Shown here one piece after another: positions 1-9,576 of a stretch of 64,000 bases of DNA; the stretch's first letter is position 1, and every line of letters begins with the position of its first letter. The notes under the pieces were generated by a model that saw only the letters and a list, made by a program, of their open reading frames with translations, was not told where the DNA came from and did not search any database. Source of the DNA: Agarophyton chilense (taxonomy: Eukaryota > Rhodophyta > Florideophyceae > Gracilariales > Gracilariaceae); assembly GCA_030374765.1 (NCBI GenBank), contig JARGXX010000001.1, forward strand, positions 1,426,001 through 1,490,000, given 5' to 3'. A program made the translations under genes and the position numbers.

Positions 1-845
1 TCCGGCAGCGGGGGCTTGAGCGAGTCAAGCGAGCGCCACTTGCGGTTGACTGGGGCCCACATGCCGAACAGACCGATGATTGCGGAAACAAAAGAGAGGA
101 TCTCGGCGAGCAAGAAGGCGAGCCAGGCCGGGGCGGCGTCGTGGTTGCCGCCCTTGGCAGAAAGCCAGTAAAAGTAGTAGAAGGCGGCCGGAATGGTGAG
201 GATGTAGAAGAGACGGAAAACAATCATGGAGAGGGTCTCCTGCAGGTGGAAGGGGGAGTACATGTCAAGACCTGATATCTTTGAGACGATTTTGCGCACG
301 GGGCCAATGTTCTTCTTCTGGTTGTCCGGGTCAATGTTCTTGACGTTGACGCGTTCACCTTCCTCGGTGTGGATGGTGGGATAGTCCGGGTTATACTTTT
401 CACGACCGTCAACTACAAACTTGAATTCAAGACGCTCCTGTGGCACTTTAACGGCGGCACGAAACTGACCTGGCTGCACACTCTCCATAGGAATCTTCTC
501 GGTGTAGTTATCCCACGAACCGGTGAGAAAGACGTTGCGACCGCCGCCATTCCACTCGAACATGCTAAGGACGTTGGGAACCTCATCGTAGTTGGTGGGG
601 GCCTTGGAATACATGCTGGCGCGCGTGTGACGCGAGCGGATGGAACCGCGATTGCCGGCGCTCGGGGCGGTGTCGACGGAGCGAGTGCGGCGGGAACGGG
701 TGTCGGAACGGGTGTCGGAGAGCATGCCAGAGGAGGTGCTCGAGCCGGCGTCGCTGCGGTTGTCGGACATGATGCGCGGCTCCACGGGCTCGGAGACGTA
801 GGGCGCGGGGAGGGCGGCGGCGAGCGCGTCGGAGTTGGAGGCCAT
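1..845 (-). CDS. CesA: Cellulose synthase with N-terminal CBM48 domain, paralog 1 (3' part outside window)
   Basis: Membrane family-2 glycosyltransferase of cellulose synthase type; only about 281 N-terminal codons are inside the window. The ATG is at 845 on the minus strand and the frame stays open to base 1. A Ser/Arg-rich leader of about 90 residues is followed by a glycogen-binding/AMPK-beta-type domain from about residue 95 (FEWNGGGRNV, then GSWDNY and KFVVDG), then two hydrophobic segments and the stretch RKWRSLDSLKPPLP. This last stretch is identical to the matching part of the paralog that starts at 2109, which fixes the identification. The catalytic D, DxD, TED and QxxRW motifs would lie outside the window. 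It is transcribed divergently from the second paralog. A run of 18 C lies just upstream of the ATG on the coding strand. The CBM48-CesA fusion is known in red algae; cellulose as product is inferred from the family. Confidence 0.9.
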   Translation of the reverse strand, partial: MASNSDALAAALPAPYVSEPVEPRIMSDNRSDAGSSTSSGMLSDTRSDTRSRRTRSVDTAPSAGNRGSIRSRHTRASMYSKAPTNYDEVPNVLSMFEWNGGGRNVFLTGSWDNYTEKIPMESVQPGQFRAAVKVPQERLEFKFVVDGREKYNPDYPTIHTEEGERVNVKNIDPDNQKKNIGPVRKIVSKISGLDMYSPFHLQETLSMIVFRLFYILTIPAAFYYFYWLSAKGGNHDAAPAWLAFLLAEILSFVSAIIGLFGMWAPVNRKWRSLDSLKPPLP

Positions 846-922
846 GTTGGCGGGGGGGGGGGGGGGGGGTGCGCGGATTGGGGAACGGGGCTCGCGGGGA
901 GACGGAGCAACGGCGCGAGCAA

Positions 923-997
923 GGGGACGGGGACGGGGACGGGGACGGGGACGGGGGACGGGGGACGGGGGACGAGGGACGAGGGACGAGGGACGGA
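923..997. repeat. G-rich tandem repeat (GGGGAC, then GGGGGAC and GAGGGAC units)
   Basis: About five GGGGAC hexamers are followed by 7-mer variants. Several runs of four or more G on the plus strand give clear G-quadruplex potential. The array lies in the presumed 5' leader or promoter of CesA paralog 1. Confidence 0.9.
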
Positions 998-1360
998 GCG
1001 ACACGGCAAGGGAGTATGGCACACGAGTTGGGAGAGATGAAAAATGAGGGGAAAGGGAGGGGGGCTGGGCAGAAGAGCACGGAGAGAGCAGAAGGAAAGA
1101 AAGTGGGGTGGGTGGCGTGGGGTGCGATGGGTGGGTGTTGTACGTGGGGGGGGGGGGGTGTGTGGGGTGCGGGAAGGGGGAAGGGAAGGAAACGGAAATG
1201 GAGACTAGGGAATAGCGAAGGCGGGCAACGGGAGGGTAGGGATGGGGGGTGGGGGGAGAGATGCGAGTAAAAGAGCGCATCGGAGGCTGACGGCAGCGCT
1301 TTGTGGCACTTTAAACATGTGCCGCGCAGAAACAGGCCAAGTGGCTGGCGCGTGTGTGCC

Positions 1361-1395
1361 GCGTCGCGTCGCGTCGCGTCGCGTCGCGTCGCGTC
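1361..1395. repeat. (GCGTC)7 microsatellite
   Basis: Seven perfect copies of the pentamer GCGTC lie in the CesA intergenic region. Confidence 0.95.
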
Positions 1396-1567
1396 ACGCC
1401 GCGCGCATCTTCACACACACACACTGCTGTGGCACGCGCGCGCCGCACGCGCGCGAGCGCTTACCGCGCACATACAGCGCGCGCGTCGCGGTGCTGGTGC
1501 GGGAATGCGCCCGAATTCGGCGGCTGACGGGGCGCTGACGCGCGGCGCTGACGAAAACGGCTTGCTC

Positions 1568-1569
1568 GC

Positions 1570-1599
<30 letters not shown>
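1568..1599. repeat. (CCG)n trinucleotide repeat
   Basis: About ten consecutive CCG/CGC triplets lie in the CesA intergenic region. They create spurious poly-Arg and poly-Gly frames. Confidence 0.95.
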
Positions 1600-1600
<1 letters not shown>

Positions 1601-2108
1601 TGCGCATTCCGCGTCCGCCGCGAGTTGCCACCGCCGCCTTTCGCCACCGCGCGCCCGTCATCGCGCCCATGACGCCTCGCCCGCACGCCGCACTGCGCCG
1701 CGCGGGCCCGTATTTGTCGCGCTTTGTGCGACGGCGCGCGCCCCCGTCATCATTGCCCGTCGCGTATGGTTCCCCCCACCCCCCCCTCCCGACACCCACA
1801 CACACACACACTCGCCCCCTCCCGCCCCCTACCGCTCCGTCCCTCCGTCCCTCCGTCCCTCCCCGCCGCGCGCCAGTCGCGCGCCGCTACGCAATGCGCC
1901 CGGCGCCGTGGAGAGCGCGCCCTACTGCGCGGCGCCGCGCCGCGCGTCCACGCAACCGCGCCGCCCGCGCGCCGTCGTCGCCTTGATCATTTTGCGCGCG
2001 CGCTCTCCCCCGCGCGTTGGCATCGCCGCGCTTTAAGGCCGTCGAACAGCGCGCGCACGCGCTGCTGCTACACCTAACCGCTATCGCTCAGCCGCATACT
2101 CCTCCGTT

Positions 2109-4697
2109 ATGGCCGACTCCGAGTCCGACTTCTCGTCCGTCGCGGACGACCTCCTGCGCGCTGCGCCGCCGCGCTCCGACGCACAGCGCTCCGTGCGCAG
2201 CCGCGCGAGTCGCTTCTCTCGCGCCACCAAGCCGGGCGCGGGCGCGGGCTCGGGCGCGGGCGCGGGCTCGGGCTCGGCCGCGTCCGCCCGCTTCTCGCGC
2301 ACTGACAGCTTGATTCGCGATACCGAGCGCGGCACCAAGTCGCTCTTCGAGTGGAACGGCCCCGGAAAGAACGTGTTCATTGTGGGGTCGTGGGATGATT
2401 TCAAGCACAAACTCCCCATGGAAAGCTTGAACCCCGGCTCGTATCGCATCGTGTTGCCCATTCCGTCGACGGAGCGCGTCGAGTACTTTTTTTATGTGGA
2501 CGGTCAGAAGCGCGTTGCTGCCGACTGTCCTGCTTACGTCAACGAGCACGGCGAGCAGGTCAACGTCAAGCATGGCGACCCAACTGTTGCGCGCAAGGGC
2601 GGTCGCGTTACCAAGATTCTCTCCAAGATCAGCGGTTTGGACCTCTACTCCCCGTTTCAGCGCCACCAAATCGTGTCCATGATCGTTTTTCGCCTCTTCT
2701 ACCTGCTCACCATTCCAGCCGCCGCCTACTACCTGTACTGGCTCACCTTTCGCGGCGGCAACGAGCGCCACCCGCTCATTTGGATTTCGTTCACCATCGC
2801 CGAGTGCATGTCGCTCCTGAGCGCCCTCATCGGCCTCTTCTCCATGTGGAGCCCGGTTCGCAGGAAGTGGCGCTCCCTCGACTCGCTCAAACCCCCGCTC
2901 CCATCCGAGGACTGGCCCTCCGTCGACATAGTCATCGCCCATTACAAGGAGCACCCAGACCAGATGCGCGAAGCCGTGCGCTGTGCCCTCAACCTCGACT
3001 ATCCCTCCCATCTGTTGCACGTCATTGTCGCCGACGACGGCTACTTTGCCGCCCCCAAGGTTGTGGAACGCACCGACCTGGGCGTGAAAATGTATCAGAT
3101 GCTGGCCGCCGAGGCCGGCTACGACCCGCTCGTCGACGAGTCCATTCTGGAAAATGGACTCCCGGAGCACTACACAATCAGGTCGGGCGATCAGCACATT
3201 CGCCGCATGGACTGCGCCCTCGAGTGCCACCACCTCGACTTTGGCCCCTTCACCGACGAGGAGAGACGAGCCCCTGGCGTTCTTCCCCGCATCAGCCTCA
3301 TTGCGCGAGTCAAGCCCGAAAGTCACCACAACAAGGCCGGAAACATCAACAACGTGCTCTTCAACGCCGATACCGACGGAAAGCTCATTCTCTTCTTGGA
3401 CGCCGACATGCAGATCACCGAGAACTTCTTGTTGCGCACCGTTCCGCTCATGCTTGAGGAACTGTCGCACGATGCTGCCGATCACGTCTTGCCGGAAGAT
3501 CTTGTCGACCCGGAGGTGGGCATCAGCAATGGCAACACCGCGTGGCGTATCAATCGTGACGTTGCCTTTGTGCAGGCCCCCCAGCGGTTCCACAATGTCG
3601 ACGCCGATGACTACATGGCTCATCGCAACGCCGTGTTCTATGACGGTATCTGCGCCGGCCGCGACGGCTTTGGTCTCACCCCGTTTGTTGGAACGAATGC
3701 GTGCTGGCGCAGAGAAGTGTTACGTGAAATCAACGGCTTTGTGTACGGATCCGTCACTGAAGATACCCTCACGTCCAACGAAGTGCACAACCGCGGTTAT
3801 GTGTCCAAGTACGCTTCCGAAGATCTTGCCTGGGGTGAGGCTCCGGTTTCCGTCGCTGCTGCCATGCTGCAGAGGCAGCGCTGGGCCAAAGGCGCTGTCA
3901 TGAACGGCATGAAGATCATCAACGCCATGTGGAGTGGGGAAAAGGACAAGCGCTTCAGTCGCCGCCGAGGTGAGATTGATGAGTACTTTGAGTACCGTCG
4001 CACCGCCAGACGTCCGAACAATGCTTTTGTGCGCGCCATGTTTGCCTTGGACTCCACCCTCTACCCATTCCTGGGCGTGTCGGCCTATTTGTACATCCTC
4101 ACTTCTGTGGCGTACTTGGCCACCGCCCAAGCGCCGATTGCCCCGGACAACATTGCAGAACTGGCCGCGGCCTTCGTCATGTATTACACCGTTCGCTACA
4201 TTGCGTTTTACGCCGCGTTTACGGGCGTGTCCTCTGTTGACATTCTCCGATCCCAGCAGACCTGGTTCAGCTACAATGTATGTCATGTCATGGGCGTGTA
4301 CGATGCGCTCAGTGTCAACAGCCGCATGGGGTGGGTTGCAAACACTGGAGAGCGCAACCGACGTCACTGGATGGAATGGGTGAACATCCTCATCTGTGTC
4401 CTCATGGCAATCATGATTGTGTTTAGAGTTGTTGCGTTCCTCGTGCAAGGCGGCTGTGCGCCGTGGAACTCTATTGGAGCCATATTCTTTGGAAGCTACA
4501 TCCTGTTCAATATGTACCCAATGGCAAGTATCTCGCTCAACGAAAGGCTGAGCTCTGCCTCGGACGAAGAAAAGGAACACAAGCCACTTTCGTTCCCACT
4601 TCCCCACCTCATCTCCATTGGTACCATCATTGGAGTTGGGTATCTCGCTGCCTGGGCCAAAACCCCGTGTGGTGTGAGGTCAGACATTGTTCTTTAG
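2109..4697 (+). CDS. CesA: Cellulose synthase with N-terminal CBM48 domain, paralog 2 (862 aa, intronless)
   Basis: Processive family-2 glycosyltransferase that should polymerise UDP-glucose into beta-1,4-glucan at the plasma membrane. After a low-complexity leader with a Gly-Ala-Ser repeat (about residues 42-58), a CBM48/AMPK-beta-type glycogen-binding domain spans about 79-160 (FEWNGPGKNV, GSWDDF, YFFYVDG). Two membrane segments follow (about 187-245). The catalytic domain shows every hallmark: DDG at 309-311, DAD at 431-433, TED at 550-552 and QRQRW at 588-592. About five further hydrophobic segments follow from residue ~650 to ~855, as in bacterial and red algal CesA. There is no plant-type zinc finger or class-specific region. 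The ATG at 2109 is the first in a frame that aligns with paralog 1. It is intact and a head-to-head partner of the gene at 1-845, so co-regulation is plausible but not shown. The CBM48 may bind floridean starch or glucan primer; that is inference. Confidence 0.95.
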   Translation: MADSESDFSSVADDLLRAAPPRSDAQRSVRSRASRFSRATKPGAGAGSGAGAGSGSAASARFSRTDSLIRDTERGTKSLFEWNGPGKNVFIVGSWDDFKHKLPMESLNPGSYRIVLPIPSTERVEYFFYVDGQKRVAADCPAYVNEHGEQVNVKHGDPTVARKGGRVTKILSKISGLDLYSPFQRHQIVSMIVFRLFYLLTIPAAAYYLYWLTFRGGNERHPLIWISFTIAECMSLLSALIGLFSMWSPVRRKWRSLDSLKPPLPSEDWPSVDIVIAHYKEHPDQMREAVRCALNLDYPSHLLHVIVADDGYFAAPKVVERTDLGVKMYQMLAAEAGYDPLVDESILENGLPEHYTIRSGDQHIRRMDCALECHHLDFGPFTDEERRAPGVLPRISLIARVKPESHHNKAGNINNVLFNADTDGKLILFLDADMQITENFLLRTVPLMLEELSHDAADHVLPEDLVDPEVGISNGNTAWRINRDVAFVQAPQRFHNVDADDYMAHRNAVFYDGICAGRDGFGLTPFVGTNACWRREVLREINGFVYGSVTEDTLTSNEVHNRGYVSKYASEDLAWGEAPVSVAAAMLQRQRWAKGAVMNGMKIINAMWSGEKDKRFSRRRGEIDEYFEYRRTARRPNNAFVRAMFALDSTLYPFLGVSAYLYILTSVAYLATAQAPIAPDNIAELAAAFVMYYTVRYIAFYAAFTGVSSVDILRSQQTWFSYNVCHVMGVYDALSVNSRMGWVANTGERNRRHWMEWVNILICVLMAIMIVFRVVAFLVQGGCAPWNSIGAIFFGSYILFNMYPMASISLNERLSSASDEEKEHKPLSFPLPHLISIGTIIGVGYLAAWAKTPCGVRSDIVL

Positions 4698-6126
4698 TCT
4701 ATCATATATTACTCCTTGGGGCTCTTTGAACGTCCTCGTTTACATTGTGACTCCAGTGTAGTGTATCCTCATAACTAACTCATAGATGTAGGTTAAAAAT
4801 AAAATAGAAAAAGGCCAACACGGCGTCGCAGATTATAGGTACAGTGTTCAGCGGCTTGGTTGCACAAATGCTGCCGGGATTTTCCGAGAAGAACGAGTGA
4901 AAGGCAAAAGCGTCAAAGCGAAGCCCGTCGAGCTGTCCACTCCAAGTCAGATGAGCGCGAATGGCACTCTCATATTCCTGCATACTTAGTGAGGTCAACC
5001 AGTACAGTACATATTTCCAGGCGACTGGAGAATCTTCACTACAATATGAGTCTGTGCGTCAGCGCTGCCCCGCCAGGAACACCAAAAGCGTTGACCACTT
5101 ACCCTTGATCATTTCTATGAGCGATGCGCTCAATTGTCCTTGCAGTAGTTGGATTTTGCTTTTGCTTTGGCGGACCGCTTTTGTTGTTGTATACGAGGCA
5201 CGTTTCGTCCACGACTTGTGTGTTGCGAGAGGGGTTTGTCAGAGGCCTCAAGCGCGCTTATTTCTGACTTCTTTCTCCCCCAATTCCAAGTCCCAGGGCA
5301 TCGGTTTTTGCCAGGTGTGCAGTCAAATGTATTCACCAAAGGTAGTCATGAAGAACGTTGTACAAAAGTTTAGAATTGTTTATTCAGCTTACTTTTTAAA
5401 AGCGCTGCTCTGGAAACCCGCTAGCTAGCGCTTTGGTGATCTAAAGAGACCTATGTTTGGGTCGAAGACTCCGCCACGGATTGCATGCATGCCCGCGTGA
5501 GTACGGTCGTGTCTAGGGCCCTCGAGAGCCAAAACTGTCCCTGGTGTGTTCGGCACCACCGAGATCGCTAAACAGCCGTTCCGCCCTAGTAACCCATGTG
5601 GCTCCTGCAATGTGATTAAGTAGAACAACTCTTGCAAACCGGCTTGCTCATTGGCATCTTTACAGATCGTTGGGAACGTTTTTTTAAAGCTCCAAGATCA
5701 TCTTACGGTGCCTTTTAAGCTTCTAAAGCAACCAAAAGGTGTACATTAGAGAGAAAATGGACTGCATAGCTCACTGCGTCTAATATATCAAGTCAGTCAG
5801 TCCAACAGTCTTGTGCATGTTTCCCCAAGATAGCTTGCCAATCATGAATGAGGAGCGAGGGACAACCAACACCGAGCACATGTATTCGCCCATGCATAAA
5901 CTAGACATGATTCATACATTCCTTTCTTGACTCTCTCCCATTCGCTTTGAGTATTTTTTTTAGGAGAATCCCAGGCGCACCGGGGATATGAGCTTTGTTG
6001 ATATATGAGATACCGGGGTTTTTGTTATTCTTGTTTCAAAACCAGGTGCACGAAGAGTTTGCCAGCTGTTTGTTACGCTTTGCTTCTGTTTTCAACTCCT
6101 TTACATATTGACGTGTGGTGTTTCTT
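4698..6126. other. 1.4 kb without a supported gene
   Basis: Convergent 3' flanks of CesA paralog 2 and the condensin gene. An A-rich stretch with AATAAA (about 4795-4806) could act as the CesA polyadenylation signal. Only short unconvincing open frames occur (for example 5425-5637 minus, 70 codons, and 5130-5339 minus); none shows a recognisable motif. I see nothing else. Confidence 0.5.
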
Positions 6127-8979
6127 CTAATCTATCTCTATGAAGTCAATTATCTTTTTTCGTGATCTTTTTGGGTATTTTCTTATTGCAGTGGGTGCTG
6201 CCAGGGGATGAGAAGCGTTGTCAACATCTAGGACAAAGTTGGGATCACTATGATTCTCTGCGTCAACAATAGTGTCCACCTCAACATTTGCGGTGCGAAG
6301 CGCAGGCTTTTTCCTTGGCTTCTTGCTGGCTTTCCCCCTTTCTTTCTTCTTCTCAATAAATGAGTTTTGCAAAGAATCATGACCCGGAGCAGCATTGCTT
6401 TCTCGCGTGACGATCTTTTTTTGGTCCTGTGAGTTTTCGGCATCTGCAAGAGTTGTTGATGCTTCTGAGAAATCTCCTGTGGGATATGCATCACGATTAT
6501 CACCGTCTTGCGTGTTAAACTCTCTACTGTCAGGAACCACCTCATCAGCTTTCTCAAGAGCAGATTCCATTCGATCGTGAAACTTCTTGATCAGATTCTT
6601 GGCTCGGCGATCATCGCATTCTCCGTATGCTGTCTTTGTCAGGCGTCTGATAATGATCATGTATTCATGTTTCTCTCGCTTCCACTGAGGTCTGAAACTA
6701 GAAAGTATTTTCGAATAGGTACGACAAACTTCTTGATCTCCGTCTTCGCAAGAAGTAATCAGTTCGTTCAGGACTGTCTCCGCCAAGCGTTCATGAGCAA
6801 GGTCTGCTGGTCGCCCAATACTCTCGACTTGTTCTCCTTGCGGAACTAACGATGGGTTTGTGAGATGTAAAATGAACTGAGCAACATGAACAACATCGAC
6901 GGAGGCGAGAGGACTGCTCTCTGGTGCTGAAAGAAGCACATTACATGTCGGCTTGAACGCATCTTCGAGTACTATTCTATTCATTGCCGATGCCATGCAG
7001 AATGACGGGAAGAAAAGTGATAGATATTGTCGGAGGAGGTCGTCATCTTCCGTGATCGGATTGTGGAACGTAATCAACATCCTCGACAAAAGCTTTGCCG
7101 TTGGTGTGATCCTTCGGAGGAACAACAAGCGCGATGTGCCCTGGACAGCAATTGTTCTGGTCTTTTCGTCAGCGCTTGTAAGACCTTCCGACAGAATTTC
7201 AATCACTTCTTCAACTAACGACGCCGTGGCTTTGACTTTGCGTCTTGCACCTGACATTCTTCTCGGGGTTGACGTGGATTCGACCTCTGTATCATCTACA
7301 AAACGGAACATCATGAGAAAGTCAACCAGAGCCTGCATGGCAAAGTTCTGTATCATTGGCAAATCATTTCTACAGGCTTGAATGAAAAGAGGCATCTTTG
7401 AACGAGCTTCATCGCCCGATTGGTCAAGCAGACAGTAAAGGGCTACACACTCAAATGCTTCCTTTCGCTTGTATTCATCTTCACTCATAATATGAGGCAA
7501 GGCTGCAGTTTGCAATATGCTCAGGCAGAGTGTGGTCGATGCTGCGGCGTTAGTTTTCTGTTGTGGTGCTATGCGAAGCATCTCAAGGCATATACTCAAA
7601 GCCCTGCTCTGTCTCCACCCTTCAATTTCAGTCGGTGTTGTTTCCTTCTCTACTTCATCGTCTGCGTACTTGAGGACTTCATTTCGAAGAATCTCCAAGA
7701 CAATGCGCAGAGTATCGTCCCCATCCAGTAAAACCCTTCGAAGCGCCCTGACAGCGCTTGGAATAACCTTTTCGTCGGTTTCTCTGTTTAGGAGAAAATC
7801 AGAACGTAGTACTCCTTCGAGATTTTTGCGCCCAACCTCGTCCGACATATCAACAGCTCGACAAAGGTCGAGCAAATGTCGAATTGCAAACTTGTCTACA
7901 GCATAGTAGTGGAGTACTTGAGCATAAACTGTCGTTGTCGGCAGGAAGTTCTGCAATGAAGGCTGGGCATTTTGAGAGTGAGACATCGCTCGAAGAATCA
8001 GGACGTCAGACCCGGACATGTTGTTGACATCGATCTGAATCGCTTCAACAAGAGGCTGGCATCTTTCTGAGACGAATACAAATCGCAGAGCCTGAAGTAC
8101 CTCATCCTCGTAATCATGTGCGCCCAGAAGATCAATGAGTTCAAAAATATTCCCTTGACAAGCGCCATCAAGCCAACCTTGTAGAAGCAGGGTACGTTCG
8201 CAAGCATTTCTGACGGGTTCCGATCTATCCGTGAGACCGCTTTTCAACACCCGCACTCTATCCGAAATAGTTAAACTGTTCGGATGAAGCTTGCGGGCAA
8301 GAATTTGGTAAACTGTCGCGCGAACATCATCATTAATATCGCGCGTTCTTGCGACCACATAGGGTATTGTATGTTCAGTGAGAGCCACAGCGTTCAGTGC
8401 GGCTTTGCGGACGGCAGTGCTGCTATCAAGCGAAATCATCTGAACGAGCCTTGCACAAAAGAGGTCATCATCAGGGTTGCCGGTGGTCTGGATTCTACAC
8501 AAGGCACCAGCAGCCGCTGCCCGAACCCTTGGAAGTCTATCCTGGGAGCGGTTGATGAGGGAGTTGTGTAGAATTTCCCAAACGTCGTCTGCTATATCAG
8601 CGTCCTCAGGCAGCTCGTGGAGAATTGCTGCTATGATTTGCACGCTCCGGAACCTTACCGCTCGGCTTGTCGCACTTGACAGATGACTTAGATATGTGAG
8701 AAGAAGAGAACACAAGTCGGCGGTCTTTGTCGTGTTTCCAGCAGCAAAACGAGAAACAAAATGCACCAAACGTTCTACTGGAGGGTCGCGAGAAAATACA
8801 AGGAGCAAACGGTTCATGGAAAATGTGAATGCATCGAGAAAAGCATCTGAATTTAGATTGTACGCTCGGAGCAACAGAGAAGTCGCCCTTGGATGAGCAG
8901 CCGCTGTCCGTTGAGCAGTGTTGAAAGCTTGGGCGACTACAGACGAAACACTTTCCTCCGTTTTCCTTGACGCGCACAT
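6127..8979 (-). CDS. NCAPG: Condensin complex non-SMC subunit G (CAP-G / Ycg1 / Cnd3), about 950 aa
   Basis: HEAT-repeat subunit of condensin I, which with SMC2/SMC4, the kleisin CAP-H and CAP-D2 compacts mitotic chromosomes. The N-terminal half carries HEAT repeats with the CAP-G signature: a first block on chromosome-arm HEATs (LPRVRAAAAGALCRIQ), then DINDDVRATVYQILARKLHP, and the motif LLQGWL followed by GNIFELIDLLG, all typical of the family. The length is close to fungal and animal CAP-G (about 900-1,030 aa). The C-terminus is a charged Lys/Arg-rich tail ending KKIIDFIEID. The frame stays open upstream to 9003 but the first ATG is at 8979, which I take as the start. No intron is visible. 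Its upstream neighbour on the same strand is a small ORF at 9271-9486. Confidence 0.9.
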   Translation of the reverse strand: MCASRKTEESVSSVVAQAFNTAQRTAAAHPRATSLLLRAYNLNSDAFLDAFTFSMNRLLLVFSRDPPVERLVHFVSRFAAGNTTKTADLCSLLLTYLSHLSSATSRAVRFRSVQIIAAILHELPEDADIADDVWEILHNSLINRSQDRLPRVRAAAAGALCRIQTTGNPDDDLFCARLVQMISLDSSTAVRKAALNAVALTEHTIPYVVARTRDINDDVRATVYQILARKLHPNSLTISDRVRVLKSGLTDRSEPVRNACERTLLLQGWLDGACQGNIFELIDLLGAHDYEDEVLQALRFVFVSERCQPLVEAIQIDVNNMSGSDVLILRAMSHSQNAQPSLQNFLPTTTVYAQVLHYYAVDKFAIRHLLDLCRAVDMSDEVGRKNLEGVLRSDFLLNRETDEKVIPSAVRALRRVLLDGDDTLRIVLEILRNEVLKYADDEVEKETTPTEIEGWRQSRALSICLEMLRIAPQQKTNAAASTTLCLSILQTAALPHIMSEDEYKRKEAFECVALYCLLDQSGDEARSKMPLFIQACRNDLPMIQNFAMQALVDFLMMFRFVDDTEVESTSTPRRMSGARRKVKATASLVEEVIEILSEGLTSADEKTRTIAVQGTSRLLFLRRITPTAKLLSRMLITFHNPITEDDDLLRQYLSLFFPSFCMASAMNRIVLEDAFKPTCNVLLSAPESSPLASVDVVHVAQFILHLTNPSLVPQGEQVESIGRPADLAHERLAETVLNELITSCEDGDQEVCRTYSKILSSFRPQWKREKHEYMIIIRRLTKTAYGECDDRRAKNLIKKFHDRMESALEKADEVVPDSREFNTQDGDNRDAYPTGDFSEASTTLADAENSQDQKKIVTRESNAAPGHDSLQNSFIEKKKERGKASKKPRKKPALRTANVEVDTIVDAENHSDPNFVLDVDNASHPLAAPTAIRKYPKRSRKKIIDFIEID

Positions 8980-9270
8980 ACTGTCAGACTGGCGGAGAAA
9001 CACTGTTTGTCCGACCTTTCGTGTTCGAAGAGGAAGACGGAGCCCCGATCAGCCTCGCAAACGTGATATGGTCGTCGTCTGGTAGGCGGAGAAAAGCCTT
9101 TCACGCTAAGTTCATACACAGCCCTCTTCCATGTCCAGCGAGGTGTTTGAAAGTTCAAATGTCTAAGGCTTGCTTTGAATTTAAAGCTAGCCGAAAATGG
9201 CAGCTTTTTCTCTTTTTTTCTTTTTGCTTTCTTTCCCAGAATCACATTTGTGGCATCTTTGCACACACAT

Positions 9271-9486
9271 TTATTCTTCGTACCAAGGGTTGATTATCAT
9301 TGGCTGCCGATCTAACCGCCTTATACCCTTGGTAGATAGTTCAATGTGCTCACCAAATTCGGGGCAAAGCAAGTGGTTGGCTGCTTGATCCGAAGGAGGG
9401 AGCAGCCTGGTAACTTGTAAACGCAAACGTTTGAGTTCCTCCTTCCTCTCGGGAAGACCCGTCAAGGCGTTAAAAGTTCTCCCCAT
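9271..9486 (-). CDS. Small hypothetical protein (71 aa)
   Basis: ATG at 9486, stop at 9271. The peptide is compact and not low-complexity: it starts MGRTFNALTG, has a Lys/Arg-rich helix-like stretch (residues ~14-28), and ends with INPWYEE. It is divergent from RPB9, with only about 90 bp between the two start codons, which fits the tight spacing of neighbouring genes. I do not recognise a family. It could be a small organelle-targeted or complex-assembly protein, or a chance frame. Confidence 0.35.
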   Translation of the reverse strand: MGRTFNALTGLPERKEELKRLRLQVTRLLPPSDQAANHLLCPEFGEHIELSTKGIRRLDRQPMIINPWYEE

Positions 9487-9576
9487 TGAAGCTATTGGTA
9501 GTTCTGTGTTTTGCCACTGTGAACATCAGCTACTCACAAATACTTTGTTCTCTTTCTAGAGCAGCGCACTGGAAAC

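Larger units (their letters stand above)
846..2108. promoter_or_regulatory. Bidirectional intergenic region between the two CesA genes
   Basis: This 1.26 kb stretch separates the two divergent start codons and should hold both promoters. It is extremely GC-rich and full of simple repeats: an 18-G run (852-869), GGGGAC-type repeats (923-997), GCGTC repeats (1361-1395), CCG repeats (1568-1599), CCGTCCCT repeats (about 1837-1861) and CA runs. Long open frames here are compositional artefacts. I see no convincing TATA box or gene. Confidence 0.6.

Noticed and set aside
1361-1395. CRISPR-like array
   Set aside because: Simple pentamer microsatellite without spacers; the window is eukaryotic.
369-2313. 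Many long frames of Pro/Arg/Gly/Ser on both strands in the CesA intergenic region
   Set aside because: They follow simple repeats and extreme GC content, overlap each other in all phases and show no domain.
2088-3623. 511-codon minus-strand frame across CesA2
   Set aside because: Shadow of a GC-rich coding sequence; the plus frame has all cellulose synthase motifs.
8980-9003. Upstream extension of condensin G to 9003
   Set aside because: The codon at 9003 is GTG; the first ATG is 8979.
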